Assembly: GCA_035276085.1 (NCBI GenBank)
Contig: DATELY010000251.1
Location: 1-23,851 of the forward strand
Source of the DNA: DATELY01 sp035276085
GTDB lineage: Bacteria; Pseudomonadota; Gammaproteobacteria; Steroidobacterales; Steroidobacteraceae
DNA: 23,851 bases
Direction of reading: 5' to 3'
Part shown: positions 7,942-16,697 of the stretch, one piece after another
Layout of the letters: every line of letters begins with the position of its first letter
How positions within the stretch are numbered: the stretch's first letter is position 1
Position numbers and translations under genes: made by a program
Notes under the pieces: model-generated
The model's database searches: none
Seen by the model: the letters and a program-made list of their open reading frames with translations, nothing else
What the model was told of the DNA's origin: nothing

Positions 7942-8916
7942 ATGAACGATCTGGATCTCATGCGTTTCGGCATTCACGTCATCGATACCGGCTTCGGCCG
8001 CCCGCTGTTCGACGCCAGCTATCTGCTCGTCGAACGCGGGCGCGCAGCGTTCATCGATACGGGGCCCAACGCCGCCGTGCCGCGTCTGCTGGCCGCGCTT
8101 CAGACTGCCGGCCTCGAGCGCAGCGCGGTGGACTATGTGATTGCCACGCACGTGCATCTCGATCATGCCGGCGGCGTCGGTGCACTGATGCGCGAGCTGC
8201 CGCAAGCGCAGCTCGTGATTCACCCGCGCGGCGCGCGTCACATGATCGATCCGACCGCTCTGATGCAAGGCGTGCGTGCGGTGTACGGCGACGACGTCGC
8301 TGCACGCGACTACGGCGAGCTCGTGCCAGTCGATGCACAACGCGTGATCGAGACGAGCGATGGGATGACGCTCGAGCTGGCAGGCCGTCCGCTCCTGTTC
8401 ATCGATACGCCCGGCCATGCGCGCCATCATCACTGCATCTGGGACGAACGCTCGCGAGGGTGGTTCACCGGCGATACGTTCGGGGTTGCATACCCCAGCC
8501 TCGTAACACCCGGCGGGCAATACATCCTGCCTACGACGTCGCCGGTGCAGTTCGATCCCGCTGCCTTGCGCCACTCCGTTGCGCGCCTCCTCGAACGCAA
8601 GCCCGTGCGCATGTACCTGACGCACTACGGTGCCGTGGAGAACCCCGAACGGTTGGCGGTGCAATTGCTGGCTCAGGTCGATGCCATGGTCGACGCCGCG
8701 CGCGCTGTGGCCAACACGCCGCAGCGGCATGTCCATCTGAAGGATGTTTTCCGCGCCCTCTACATCGATGCATTGCGACAAATGGGCGCGACGGCGCCCG
8801 ATCCGCAGCTGGCAGCGTTGCTCGCGACCGATATCGAGCTGAATGCACAGGGCGTCGGCGTGTGGCTCGACAATCAAGCGAGGGATACGCATAAGACGAA
8901 CACGAGCAGCCAGTAG
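7942..8916 (+). CDS. Metallo-beta-lactamase-fold hydrolase
   Basis: MBL-fold metal-dependent hydrolase, about 324 aa and apparently cytoplasmic. The signature HxHxDH is seen as H70-V-H72-L-D74-H75 (ATHVHLDHAGG). Downstream metal-ligand candidates are the His in DTPGHARHH, the Asp in FTGDTFG and the His in LTHYG, in the order usual for the fold. A helical C-terminal extension (after about residue 240) is longer than in minimal MBL proteins. Start choice is uncertain: ATG 7942 sits just before the conserved FGIHVIDTGFG, but no good ribosome site precedes it. ATG 7864 has GAGG five bases upstream and would add 26 residues that do not look conserved. The substrate cannot be read from sequence; thioesterase, lactonase and glyoxalase II-like activities are all possible. 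Confidence 0.88.
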   Translation: MNDLDLMRFGIHVIDTGFGRPLFDASYLLVERGRAAFIDTGPNAAVPRLLAALQTAGLERSAVDYVIATHVHLDHAGGVGALMRELPQAQLVIHPRGARHMIDPTALMQGVRAVYGDDVAARDYGELVPVDAQRVIETSDGMTLELAGRPLLFIDTPGHARHHHCIWDERSRGWFTGDTFGVAYPSLVTPGGQYILPTTSPVQFDPAALRHSVARLLERKPVRMYLTHYGAVENPERLAVQLLAQVDAMVDAARAVANTPQRHVHLKDVFRALYIDALRQMGATAPDPQLAALLATDIELNAQGVGVWLDNQARDTHKTNTSSQ

Positions 8917-9003
8917 AACGGCTGCACTCGCGGTGCTACTGTCCAGTGCCTTCCGCTTCTGATCGGTTCGAGGACATCTCATTACACCGAGGGGGAGGTT
9001 CCC

Positions 9004-9666
<663 letters not shown>

Positions 9667-9678
9667 GCGTTGGCGGAT

Positions 9679-9718
9679 GCCCCCACCCCAACCCTTCCCC
9701 GCTTCGCAGGGGAGGGAG
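9679..9718 (+). repeat. REP-like palindrome R2
   Basis: Forty bases whose reverse complement matches 9780-9819 at 39 of 40 positions; the one difference is in the G run after AAGCGGGG. The core TTCCCCGCTTCGCAGGGGAGG can fold on itself, and the pair can form a long stem enclosing 61 bases. Confidence 0.85.
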
Positions 9719-9779
9719 AAAGGAGGTTCGAGTGTTTTAATTTGTGGTTCTCGCTGCGCGACGTCCCCCTGGGTTCTTA

Positions 9780-9819
9780 CTCCCTCCCCTGCGAAGCGGG
9801 GGAGGGTTGGGGTGGGGGC
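9780..9819 (-). repeat. REP-like palindrome R3
   Basis: Inverted partner of R2. It carries the family core CCCCTGCGAAGCGGGGGAGG followed by TTGGGGTGGGGGC. Paired head-to-head REPs of this sort are usually called BIMEs. Confidence 0.85.
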
Positions 9820-9978
9820 GCCGCGAATCGGGAAGCCCCCCCAACAAAAAACAAAGTGCACCTCGCCATTTCGCCGCTCCATCCTGGAGCACTCATCGCG
9901 CATAGCCTTGACCTGTCCCACGCGTTTCTCCATCGCGCCTGATTTCCAGCCGCGGCACGCTCGAGGCCGCGCTTTTGC

Positions 9979-12708
9979 ATGAGCACGACCAACCGTGCAC
10001 AGTTCCTGGAGCTACCACCGGAGTCCTATCGCGTGATCGCAGTCCCCAAGCCCATCACCCAAAACGCCGACATCCGCTACCTCGGCAAGCTCCTGGGCGA
10101 CGTCATTCGCGCCTATGGCGGCGAGACGCTGTTCCAGCGTATCGAGTTCATCCGCGCGAGCTCGGTGGATCGATATCGCGGCATCGCGGACGCAACGGCG
10201 ATGGGTCGCGGCCTGGAAGCCCTGAACCTCGACGACACGCTGGCGTTCGTGCGCGGGTTCATGTTGTTCTCGATGCTGGCGAACCTGGCCGAAGACCGGC
10301 AGGCCGCCAAGAACAGCTCGCGCGACGATCTCGCGATGGCACTTGGACGGTTGGCGCAGCAGGGTATCGGCGCGGAGCGCGCGGCGGCACTGCTGGACAA
10401 GGCGTTGATCGTGCCCGTGCTGACCGCGCATCCGACCGAGGTCATGCGCAAGAGCATGATCGATCACCGCAACCGCGTCGCTGAACTGATGCGTCATCGG
10501 GATCTCGGACGCACCGAGACGCCCGAGGGCGATTTGATCGAGCAGGCGATCCTGCGGCAGATCGCGTTGCTGTGGCAGACACGGCCGTTGCGGCGCGAGC
10601 GTCTGTATGTCGCCGATGAAGTGGAGAACGCGCTCACGTATCTGCGCGACATCTTCGTGCCCGTTCTGCCCACGCTGTATGCGCGCTGGGAACGTGTGCT
10701 CCAGCACCGCCCGCGCAGCTTCCTGCGCCTCGGCAGTTGGATCGGGGGCGATCGGGACGGCAATCCCAACGTCAAAGCCGAATCGTTGCAGCACGCATTG
10801 GGTCGCGCCTCGCACACGATACTGACGCGCTACCTGGATGATCTGCATGCATTGGGCGCCGAGCTCTCCATTTCGACGGAGCTGGCCACGACCACCACCG
10901 CAGTGACCGCACTCGCCGATGCGAGCGGGGATGTGAATCCGGCACGGCGCGATGAACCCTACCGTCGCGCCATCACCGGCATCTATGCGCGGGTCGCGGC
11001 GACTCATCAGCAGATCACCGGGCACGCTCCGCCTCGTCTGGCATCCGTCTCCGGTGAGCCGTATGAAACGGCCGATCAATTGCGCCATGACCTCGTGGCG
11101 ATTGCACACGCGCTGAGCGAGGGCGGCTCGGGCTTGCTGGCCACAGGCGGTGCGCTGGGTCGCTTGATCCGCGCGGTGGAGACATTCGGCTTCCATCTCG
11201 CCACGCTCGATCTGCGCCAGAACGCGGACGTCCACGAACGCGTCGTGGCCGAGCTGCTGAAAGTAGCGGGCGTCGAAGCCGACTATCGGCGGCTCGATGA
11301 AACCGCACGCGTCGACTTGCTTCGCCGCGAGCTTGCGAGCGAGCGGCTGCTGGCCAGTCCCTTTGCAACGTACAGCGAGGAGACGACAACCGAGCTCGAC
11401 ATCGCGCGTGCGGCCGCTCGCGCACACGCAACCTACGGGCCGGCGTGCATCACGACGTACATCATCTCGAAATGCGAAAGCGTGTCGGACCTGCTCGAGG
11501 TCAACGTGTTGCTGAAAGAGGCCGGCTTGTATCGACCCTCCGCGCCCGAACAGTCGGCGATCATGGTCGTGCCGCTCTTCGAAACGATCGGCGACCTGCA
11601 GAATGCCCCGAAGGTGATGCGCTCGTGGCTGTCGCTGCCGGAAGTCCGGGCAGTCGAGAAAGCGCGCGGTCACCAGGAAGTCATGCTGGGCTATTCGGAC
11701 TCGAACAAGGATGGCGGCTATCTCACGTCGGTGTGGAGTCTGCACCAGGCCACGCGCGAACTCGCGCTTGTGTTCGAAGAAGCGCAGACGGCAATGCAGA
11801 TCTTCCACGGTCGCGGCGGCGCTGTCGGCCGCGGCGGCGGTTCGTCGTTCGCAGCCATTCGCGCGCAACCGACGGGCACGGTGCAAGGTCGCATCCGCAT
11901 TACCGAGCAAGGTGAAATGATCGCGGCGAAGTACGGCACGCCCGACAGCGCTGCACAGAATCTCGAAGCGATCACGTCGGCCACGGTGCTCGCATCCCTC
12001 GAACAGGCAACCGTCGGCGCCGAGGCAGCGCGCTTCGCTGCGGCGATGGACACCATTTCGCAGGAGGCATTGCGCACCTACCGCGGACTCGTCTACGAGA
12101 CTGAAGGCTTCAAGACCTTCTTCCGCCAGATGACGCCGCTCGCAGAGATCGCGACACTCAAAATCGGCTCGCGCCCCGCATCGCGTACGAAGTCGGATCG
12201 CATCGAGGACCTGCGCGCCATTCCATGGGTGTTCAGTTGGGCGCAGGCGCGCGTGATGTTGCCGGGGTGGTATGGCGTCGGTCAGGCGCTGCAAGCGTTC
12301 CCGGATCAAGGACTGTTGCGCGAGATGGCGTCGGGTTGGCCGTTCCTGCAGGCCACGCTCGACAACCTCGAGATGGTGCTCGCCAAATCCGACATGGTCA
12401 TTGCACAGCGCTATGCCACGCTGGTCGAGGATCGCCAGCTCGCGGTCCGCATCTTCGATCGCATTCGCAGTGCATGGAGCGCCACGCACGATTCACTGCT
12501 CACAGTGACGGGACAAAGCCGTCTGCTCGAGCGACATCCCGTGCTCGATGAGTCCATCCGTCTGCGGCTGCCCTACATCGAGCCGCTGAATCTGCTACAG
12601 GTGGAGCTGCTGAAGCGTCATCGCACCGGTGAGACCGACGAGCGCGTGCGCGAGGGCATCCAGCTGTCGATCAATGCCGTCGCGACGGCCTTGCGGAACA
12701 GCGGTTGA
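9979..12708 (+). CDS. ppc: Phosphoenolpyruvate carboxylase
   Basis: Carboxylates phosphoenolpyruvate with bicarbonate to oxaloacetate, the anaplerotic feed of the TCA cycle; cytoplasmic homotetramer in known cases. At 909 aa it is the usual bacterial length (E. coli 883). Active-site signatures are intact: H151 in VLTAHPTEVMRKS (E. coli H138), K577 in GYSDSNKDGGYLTS, and R612/R618 in FHGRGGAVGRGGG. The C-terminus ends RNSG, close to the conserved terminal x-N-T-G that lies near the active site. The ATG at 9979 lacks a well-spaced Shine-Dalgarno sequence (a GAGG lies 12 bases away), so translation initiation may be modest or the start slightly different. It stands alone, with no co-directional partner close by. 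Confidence 0.97.
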   Translation: MSTTNRAQFLELPPESYRVIAVPKPITQNADIRYLGKLLGDVIRAYGGETLFQRIEFIRASSVDRYRGIADATAMGRGLEALNLDDTLAFVRGFMLFSMLANLAEDRQAAKNSSRDDLAMALGRLAQQGIGAERAAALLDKALIVPVLTAHPTEVMRKSMIDHRNRVAELMRHRDLGRTETPEGDLIEQAILRQIALLWQTRPLRRERLYVADEVENALTYLRDIFVPVLPTLYARWERVLQHRPRSFLRLGSWIGGDRDGNPNVKAESLQHALGRASHTILTRYLDDLHALGAELSISTELATTTTAVTALADASGDVNPARRDEPYRRAITGIYARVAATHQQITGHAPPRLASVSGEPYETADQLRHDLVAIAHALSEGGSGLLATGGALGRLIRAVETFGFHLATLDLRQNADVHERVVAELLKVAGVEADYRRLDETARVDLLRRELASERLLASPFATYSEETTTELDIARAAARAHATYGPACITTYIISKCESVSDLLEVNVLLKEAGLYRPSAPEQSAIMVVPLFETIGDLQNAPKVMRSWLSLPEVRAVEKARGHQEVMLGYSDSNKDGGYLTSVWSLHQATRELALVFEEAQTAMQIFHGRGGAVGRGGGSSFAAIRAQPTGTVQGRIRITEQGEMIAAKYGTPDSAAQNLEAITSATVLASLEQATVGAEAARFAAAMDTISQEALRTYRGLVYETEGFKTFFRQMTPLAEIATLKIGSRPASRTKSDRIEDLRAIPWVFSWAQARVMLPGWYGVGQALQAFPDQGLLREMASGWPFLQATLDNLEMVLAKSDMVIAQRYATLVEDRQLAVRIFDRIRSAWSATHDSLLTVTGQSRLLERHPVLDESIRLRLPYIEPLNLLQVELLKRHRTGETDERVREGIQLSINAVATALRNSG

Positions 12709-13083
12709 GCGTGCAGTTCAATGCATCTCACATGACGCAAGCGGCGCCGGGGCGCGAACCTGTCGCAGCGGTATTCGGCAATCACTGATATCCACGCGGT
12801 AAGCACCGCTCGTGCACGCACTGGCGTGTCGATGGCGTTGCTCAAAACGTCAGCCTTCACTAGCGCCGCCGCAATCGCCGTTGCGAGTTGGCCACGAACG
12901 CACCGAGCAAGCGTGACTGCGCTGTATGCACTTGGGATTACGTTACCAACCGCGACCAAAGTCCTATTTCACCCGGAACTTTCCTGCGCTGTACTCCGCT
13001 TTACGGATGAATAGCAGCGAATTTCAGGACAAAAGGAACTCATAAAACGGGGGATCGCGTACTGCACGTAGGCGGAGTCGGTG
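12709..13083. other. 375-base gap without a recognised gene
   Basis: Short open frames exist on both strands but none has a convincing ribosome site or a recognisable product. A GGAACTT at 12979-12985 resembles the -35 element of envelope-stress (ECF) sigma promoters, but no matching -10 stands at the right distance. A and T become more frequent just before the exported protein at 13084, consistent with a promoter there. Confidence 0.5.
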
Positions 13084-13941
13084 ATGAAGCCCTGGGTCGT
13101 GTTGTTGAGTCTGTTCGTTCCTTACGTTGCCTCTGCCTGCGAGAACAGCACGCTACGAAGTTGTGAAAAACAAGTCTCGCAACTGATCGCCTACCGTACC
13201 CAAGCCATCGAATACGCCTTCGGCGAACTGGGCGCGTTGCCCAATCAGATCGACGTCAAGTTCGTCATGCAGCGCGACGCAGAGTACGCCCAGTTCGCGG
13301 GACGTCTCGCCTACGATCGCAGCCAGCACCGATTGATCGTTCCGCGTCGCTACGTCACAGCGAAGATGCCCAATCCGTTGCGCATGGCGATCAACTATTG
13401 GCCGTTCTACCAGGACAATCTCTACATCGACGAATTTCCGATCATCGGTGCCATCGACAACGCGATCTGGAGTGCGTACTTGCAGGAGGCAGCGCAAGCC
13501 CATGGCATCTCGTGGCCGCACGATGGGTGTCGCTCTGTCGACGTGGGCAAGCGCCTGCCCTGCGAGATGTTGATGGAAGGCATCGTGGAGTTCATCACGA
13601 CGACACGCACGCCGATGTTCAACGAAAACCGTCTCGACCGGATCTGGCCGGATGACTTCGCGGACTTCCAGCGCCGTGTGTGGCGCGATGAGCACGAGTA
13701 TCGCGACGTGCAACGGTATGGCGGCATCATGCTGGTCCGTCCGTTGATCGGGCAGTTCGGCGTGCCCCGCACCCTGGCTTACATCGCGCAGACACCGTTC
13801 CTGGTCGAGGAGGACAGCCTGCGCATAGCCGCATTGAAATATCAGCAGCGCGCGCGCGAAGCGCTGAGCACGGGCGCTGCCGATACGGTGGCGGTGTCTT
13901 CGGTCGTCACTGATGCCTTGAGTCAGCATCCACGTCGCTGA
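13084..13941 (+). CDS. Unrecognised exported protein, possible degenerate gluzincin
   Basis: Unrecognised family, 285 aa. ATG 13084 is preferred over the adjoining GTG at 13081 because GGAG lies six bases upstream. A signal peptide (MKPWVVLLSLFVPYVASA) ends at C19; VASAC is not a strong lipobox, so either a soluble periplasmic protein or a lipoprotein is possible. Further cysteines are at 27, 149 and 160. The middle of the protein has the layout of gluzincin peptidases: YLQEAAQAHG (Q134-E135...Q138) where HExxH would stand, then LMEGIVEF (163-170), matching the WxxEGxAEY segment that gives the third ligand and follows the motif in many families. Both histidines are glutamines, so it would not bind zinc in the usual way. 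The C-terminal RYGGIMLVRPLIGQFG segment fits a helical peptidase-like lobe. The function is unknown. Confidence 0.75.
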   Translation: MKPWVVLLSLFVPYVASACENSTLRSCEKQVSQLIAYRTQAIEYAFGELGALPNQIDVKFVMQRDAEYAQFAGRLAYDRSQHRLIVPRRYVTAKMPNPLRMAINYWPFYQDNLYIDEFPIIGAIDNAIWSAYLQEAAQAHGISWPHDGCRSVDVGKRLPCEMLMEGIVEFITTTRTPMFNENRLDRIWPDDFADFQRRVWRDEHEYRDVQRYGGIMLVRPLIGQFGVPRTLAYIAQTPFLVEEDSLRIAALKYQQRAREALSTGAADTVAVSSVVTDALSQHPRR

Positions 13942-14143
13942 CTTGCGCGGATGTCGTTTTCATCGGCGAGCGGACTGCGCCCGTCGACACCAGCAGCTTG
14001 AAGAAGAACAACGCAGCTCCTGATGCTCACTCTCCCGTGTGCGGTCCACACTCAACACTCACAACGGCGTGCTCGTTGTTTCCTTCGGCTTCACGACGAT
14101 CGACGCACGAGCGCCGATTGGGTTACACGCGCGATCGCGTGCC

Positions 14144-14335
14144 TTACGACGACGTAGCGTCGCGGCGGATCCGTGCAATCAGGAAGGCGCCGATCGCATA
14201 GCTCAGCAGCGGACCCGCTGCCATTGCTACGTACATGCCGCTATCGACAGGCGGTGCCACCAAACAGACGGCCGCCCACACGGCTGACAACGACAGCATC
14301 GCAATGTGCAGGCACTGCAGGAGAGAAGTTTTCAT
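14144..14335 (-). CDS. Small two-helix membrane protein
   Basis: A 63-aa hypothetical protein with two hydrophobic segments (about residues 4-28 and 34-54), a short polar turn PPVDSG between them and a basic tail ARIRRDATSS. This is the profile of a small inner-membrane protein. The ATG at 14335 follows a weak GGTGA. A GTG three codons upstream is an alternative start. Divergent from the DUF3465 gene. No family is recognised; it could be a spurious frame, though the alternation of hydrophobic helices and a charged end is protein-like. Confidence 0.5.
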   Translation of the reverse strand: MKTSLLQCLHIAMLSLSAVWAAVCLVAPPVDSGMYVAMAAGPLLSYAIGAFLIARIRRDATSS

Positions 14336-14476
14336 CGTGTTCACCCGCGTCGAGTTTTTTGGTCTTCGATGCGTGCTCACGATGCCATGTAGGTGCTGTA
14401 GGACGGTAGTGTGGAAATTCGCAGACAGCTGTATACGATGCCGACACGTCAATGCAACACACGCGTGCAACTGCCG

Positions 14477-14917
14477 ATGAAAAAGATCTTGCCAGTGCTC
14501 GTGTTGCTCATCGCAGCGTATGCATATCAGACCTTCGGGCATCTCGAACCATCGCCGCCTGCATCACACAGTACGGCCGCTGTCTCGAACGCGCACATCA
14601 TCGATGCATTTCGCAATCGACGCAGCAACATCCAGGTGCAAGGCAGCGGCACGATCGTGAAGGTGCTTGCCGACGATCACGAGGGTTCTCGTCATCAACG
14701 CTTCATCGTCAGACTATCTGCCGAACATACCGTGTTGATTGCCCACAACATTGACCTCGCACCGCGCGTCGCAGCGCTGCGTGCAGGCGACTGGATCGAG
14801 TTCAGCGGCGAGTACGAGTGGAACGAACGCGGCGGCGTAGTGCACTGGACGCACGACGATCCGAAGCACCAGCACGAGGCAGGATGGCTTCGATTTCGCG
14901 GGCAGCTGTATCAATGA
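14477..14917 (+). CDS. DUF3465 family exported protein
   Basis: Belongs to DUF3465, a family of small proteins of unknown biochemical role; 146 aa. The start MKKILPVLVLLIAAYAYQTFG gives a signal peptide or N-terminal anchor; earlier in-frame ATGs at 14411 and 14438 add unconvincing residues. The conserved core is clear: GSGTIVKVLADDHEGSRHQ, then VLIAHNIDLAPRV, GDWIEFSGEYEWN and the closing GGVVHWTHDDPKHQH...GWLRFRGQLYQ, rich in Trp and His. The compact beta-rich pattern suggests an OB-like fold (inference). Its 3' end overlaps that of alkB by 7 bases on the opposite strand, so the two converging transcripts share antisense sequence. Confidence 0.88.
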   Translation: MKKILPVLVLLIAAYAYQTFGHLEPSPPASHSTAAVSNAHIIDAFRNRRSNIQVQGSGTIVKVLADDHEGSRHQRFIVRLSAEHTVLIAHNIDLAPRVAALRAGDWIEFSGEYEWNERGGVVHWTHDDPKHQHEAGWLRFRGQLYQ

Positions 14918-15594
14918 GGAGCGCGATTCGCTGCCACCCGCTGACGCACTCTGCGGAAGGTCACGTTGATCCGCACGGCGCCGGTGAGGGGATGCGCGCT
15001 TTCCTTCAAGGGCGCCACACCGTGGTACACGAATCGCGATGCGCCGCCCCAGACCACGACATCGCCACTCTCCAGCCGCACCCGCATCGTCTTGTCGCTC
15101 CGCCGCAGACCGCCCCACAAGAACGTCGCGGCCGCGCCGAGCGATACCGAGACGATTGGCGCCCTGGCATCCTCTTCATCCTGATCGCGATGCAGTGAGA
15201 GGCGCGTTCCGGCGTCATAGCGATTGATCAGACATGCTTCTGGAGCAAATTCATCGTAGCCCGCAGCCACGGCGGCGCGAACGGCGAGGCCGCTGAACGA
15301 TGCCGGCAACGCAGGCCATCGTTGCCGCGTCAGCGGATCGATGGGATCGTAGCGGTACCCCGACCGATCGGATACCCAGCCCAGCTCACCGCAGTTCGTC
15401 ATCGCGACCGACATGCGATAGCCGCCCGGCGTGATCAGATGCCGAAACGGCGATACGCCGGTGATGGTGGCAACCTCTTGCAGGAGCGCCGCTTCCTGCC
15501 CGTGCACGAACGCACGCAATACGACAGCACCGCTGTCGAGCGCTTCGATCGTGCGCGTGCGCGGTTGATCCTGAAACAGATCCAGCGATGTCAT
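14911..15594 (-). CDS. alkB: AlkB-family 2-oxoglutarate/Fe(II) DNA dealkylase
   Basis: Oxidative demethylase repairing 1-methyladenine and 3-methylcytosine in DNA and RNA, using Fe(II), oxygen and 2-oxoglutarate; cytoplasmic, 227 aa. The iron facial triad is H135-x-D137 (LSLHRDQDE) and H191 (VYHGVAPL). R208 and R214 (VRINVTFR) bind 2-oxoglutarate and the active site. The spacings H-to-H 56, H-to-R 17 and R-to-R 6 are identical to E. coli AlkB (131, 187, 204, 210). The ATG at 15594 overlaps the stop codon of the upstream DUF5996 gene in an ATGA, so the two are translationally coupled. No Ada-type regulator is adjacent. Confidence 0.96.
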   Translation of the reverse strand: MTSLDLFQDQPRTRTIEALDSGAVVLRAFVHGQEAALLQEVATITGVSPFRHLITPGGYRMSVAMTNCGELGWVSDRSGYRYDPIDPLTRQRWPALPASFSGLAVRAAVAAGYDEFAPEACLINRYDAGTRLSLHRDQDEEDARAPIVSVSLGAAATFLWGGLRRSDKTMRVRLESGDVVVWGGASRFVYHGVAPLKESAHPLTGAVRINVTFRRVRQRVAANRAPH

Positions 15595-16526
15595 CGCAGG
15601 TTCGGCGCGTGCGCGCGCGTCAGCGCCTTTAGATCCCAGTTGCTCGCCGTTGCCGCCGCAGCGAACGTCGTTTGCAGGAACTCGAGCAGCACTGCATCGG
15701 GCGCTGAGGCAGTGCGGACCGCTTCGTAGGGCAGCACGAACTCGCGCAGATTCGAATCGTAGTGAGCCGCCGCCGGTCTGACGATGGCAGAACCGAACCC
15801 AGGGGGTTCCGGATACGCGTATGAATAGAACGTCGCGTTGGGATACTGCTCGCCACCCGCCCAGAAACCTGCGCTGCTGACTTCGTGCGAGTACGCTTCG
15901 CGCGTGACCCAATCCGGCAGGTTCGGCACACCGCCGGGATGTTCGGGCGCACGCCGACCCGAGAAGCGCGTCACGGCCAGATCGGCGCTGCCCCAGAAGT
16001 AATGCACGGGACTGCTCTTGCCGATGAACCGCGCACGGAATTCTTCGAACACGCGCGCGCATTGCACGAGCACACGCCAATACCGCTGGGCGTACTCGCG
16101 ATCGTACGCACAGTGCGTCTCGTCCTGATCGAATGGAACGGGCTGTGGAAGCTCATTCGGCATTGTCCGGATTGCAACCGGGATGCCCAGCTCGCGAAGT
16201 GTCGTCATCACCTGTCGATAGAAGCTGGCGGTCGATTGCGGCCGCATCTCGATGCGCGCGGACTGGCCATCGGTCACGCGAATGATGACAACGTGATCGA
16301 TGAAGTCGAGCTCCATCTGGAATGACACGGGCCCGTGCGGCAGAAGCCGCGTCGTGAGTCCGCGCGCGGACACGAGCAATGCAACGTGCCAGGAATGGTT
16401 GAGCCACGGGCATTGCATCAACGAGACCTTGCCTACGATCTGCAGCCACAGATGCAATGTCGCCGCCGTGTCGCGCCATGCGTCGTAGGGCAGGTCGGGC
16501 CAGGCAGAAGTGCGAATCGTGCTCAT
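15591..16526 (-). CDS. DUF5996 family protein
   Basis: A 311-aa cytoplasmic protein of DUF5996, whose function is not established. Family hallmarks are the opening WPDLPYDAWRDTAATLHLWLQIVGKV, the NHSWHVALLVSARGLTT segment, FQMELDFIDHVVIIR, and the later HYFWGSADLAVTRFSGR...HPGG and EVSSAGFWAGG...ATFYSYAYPEP. The many Trp and His residues point to a binding or catalytic pocket. ATG 16526 has GAGG about eight bases upstream; the upstream in-frame ATG at 16577 lacks this. It is the first gene of a two-gene unit, ending in an ATGA overlap with alkB, which suggests co-expression and perhaps a role linked to alkylation or nucleic-acid damage. Confidence 0.9.
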   Translation of the reverse strand: MSTIRTSAWPDLPYDAWRDTAATLHLWLQIVGKVSLMQCPWLNHSWHVALLVSARGLTTRLLPHGPVSFQMELDFIDHVVIIRVTDGQSARIEMRPQSTASFYRQVMTTLRELGIPVAIRTMPNELPQPVPFDQDETHCAYDREYAQRYWRVLVQCARVFEEFRARFIGKSSPVHYFWGSADLAVTRFSGRRAPEHPGGVPNLPDWVTREAYSHEVSSAGFWAGGEQYPNATFYSYAYPEPPGFGSAIVRPAAAHYDSNLREFVLPYEAVRTASAPDAVLLEFLQTTFAAAATASNWDLKALTRAHAPNLR

Positions 16527-16611
16527 GGAATGCACCTCGGGAGACTGAACCGCAGGATGCACTTCGCGGGCGGGCATTGCGAGTCGGCAAATGCGGGGCT
16601 TTAGTAAGAAG

Positions 16612-16632
16612 GCGGTTGGCGGTTAGCGGTTG
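16612..16632 (+). repeat. Three tandem heptamers GCGGTTR
   Basis: GCGGTTG, GCGGTTA and GCGGTTG stand head to tail in the gap between the MFS gene and the DUF5996 gene. Copy-number variation by slippage is plausible. Confidence 0.7.
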
Positions 16633-16697
16633 GTCAGAGGCGCCGACGCGCTTTCATCTCTTCGTGGGACCGCCTCCGCCGATGGAAAACAGCTCCC

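Larger units (their letters stand above)
9667..9978. other. Intergenic gap with paired REP-like palindromes
   Basis: This 312-base gap between the peroxiredoxin and ppc holds two inverted REP-like units (9679-9718 and 9780-9819) and about 160 bases of unremarkable sequence before ppc. No SD sequence at normal spacing precedes the ppc ATG, and I could not pick a confident promoter. Confidence 0.7.

Noticed and set aside
9670..9942. Short frames through the paired REP units
   Set aside because: They only translate the palindromes and would repeat wherever the REP occurs.
10012..12489. Long minus-strand frame of 825 codons opposite ppc
   Set aside because: It is an antisense shadow of an intact PEP carboxylase and has no domain or start signal of its own.
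12979..13010. Possible RpoE-type promoter (GGAACTT)
   Set aside because: No TCTGA-like -10 element at the expected 15-17 base distance.
12826..13014. 62-codon frame in the gap after ppc
   Set aside because: No ribosome site and no recognisable product; a minus-strand frame covers the same bases equally well.
13998..14201. 67-codon plus-strand frame after the exported protein
   Set aside because: No ribosome site, no hydrophobic or domain pattern; overlaps the end of the small membrane protein on the other strand.
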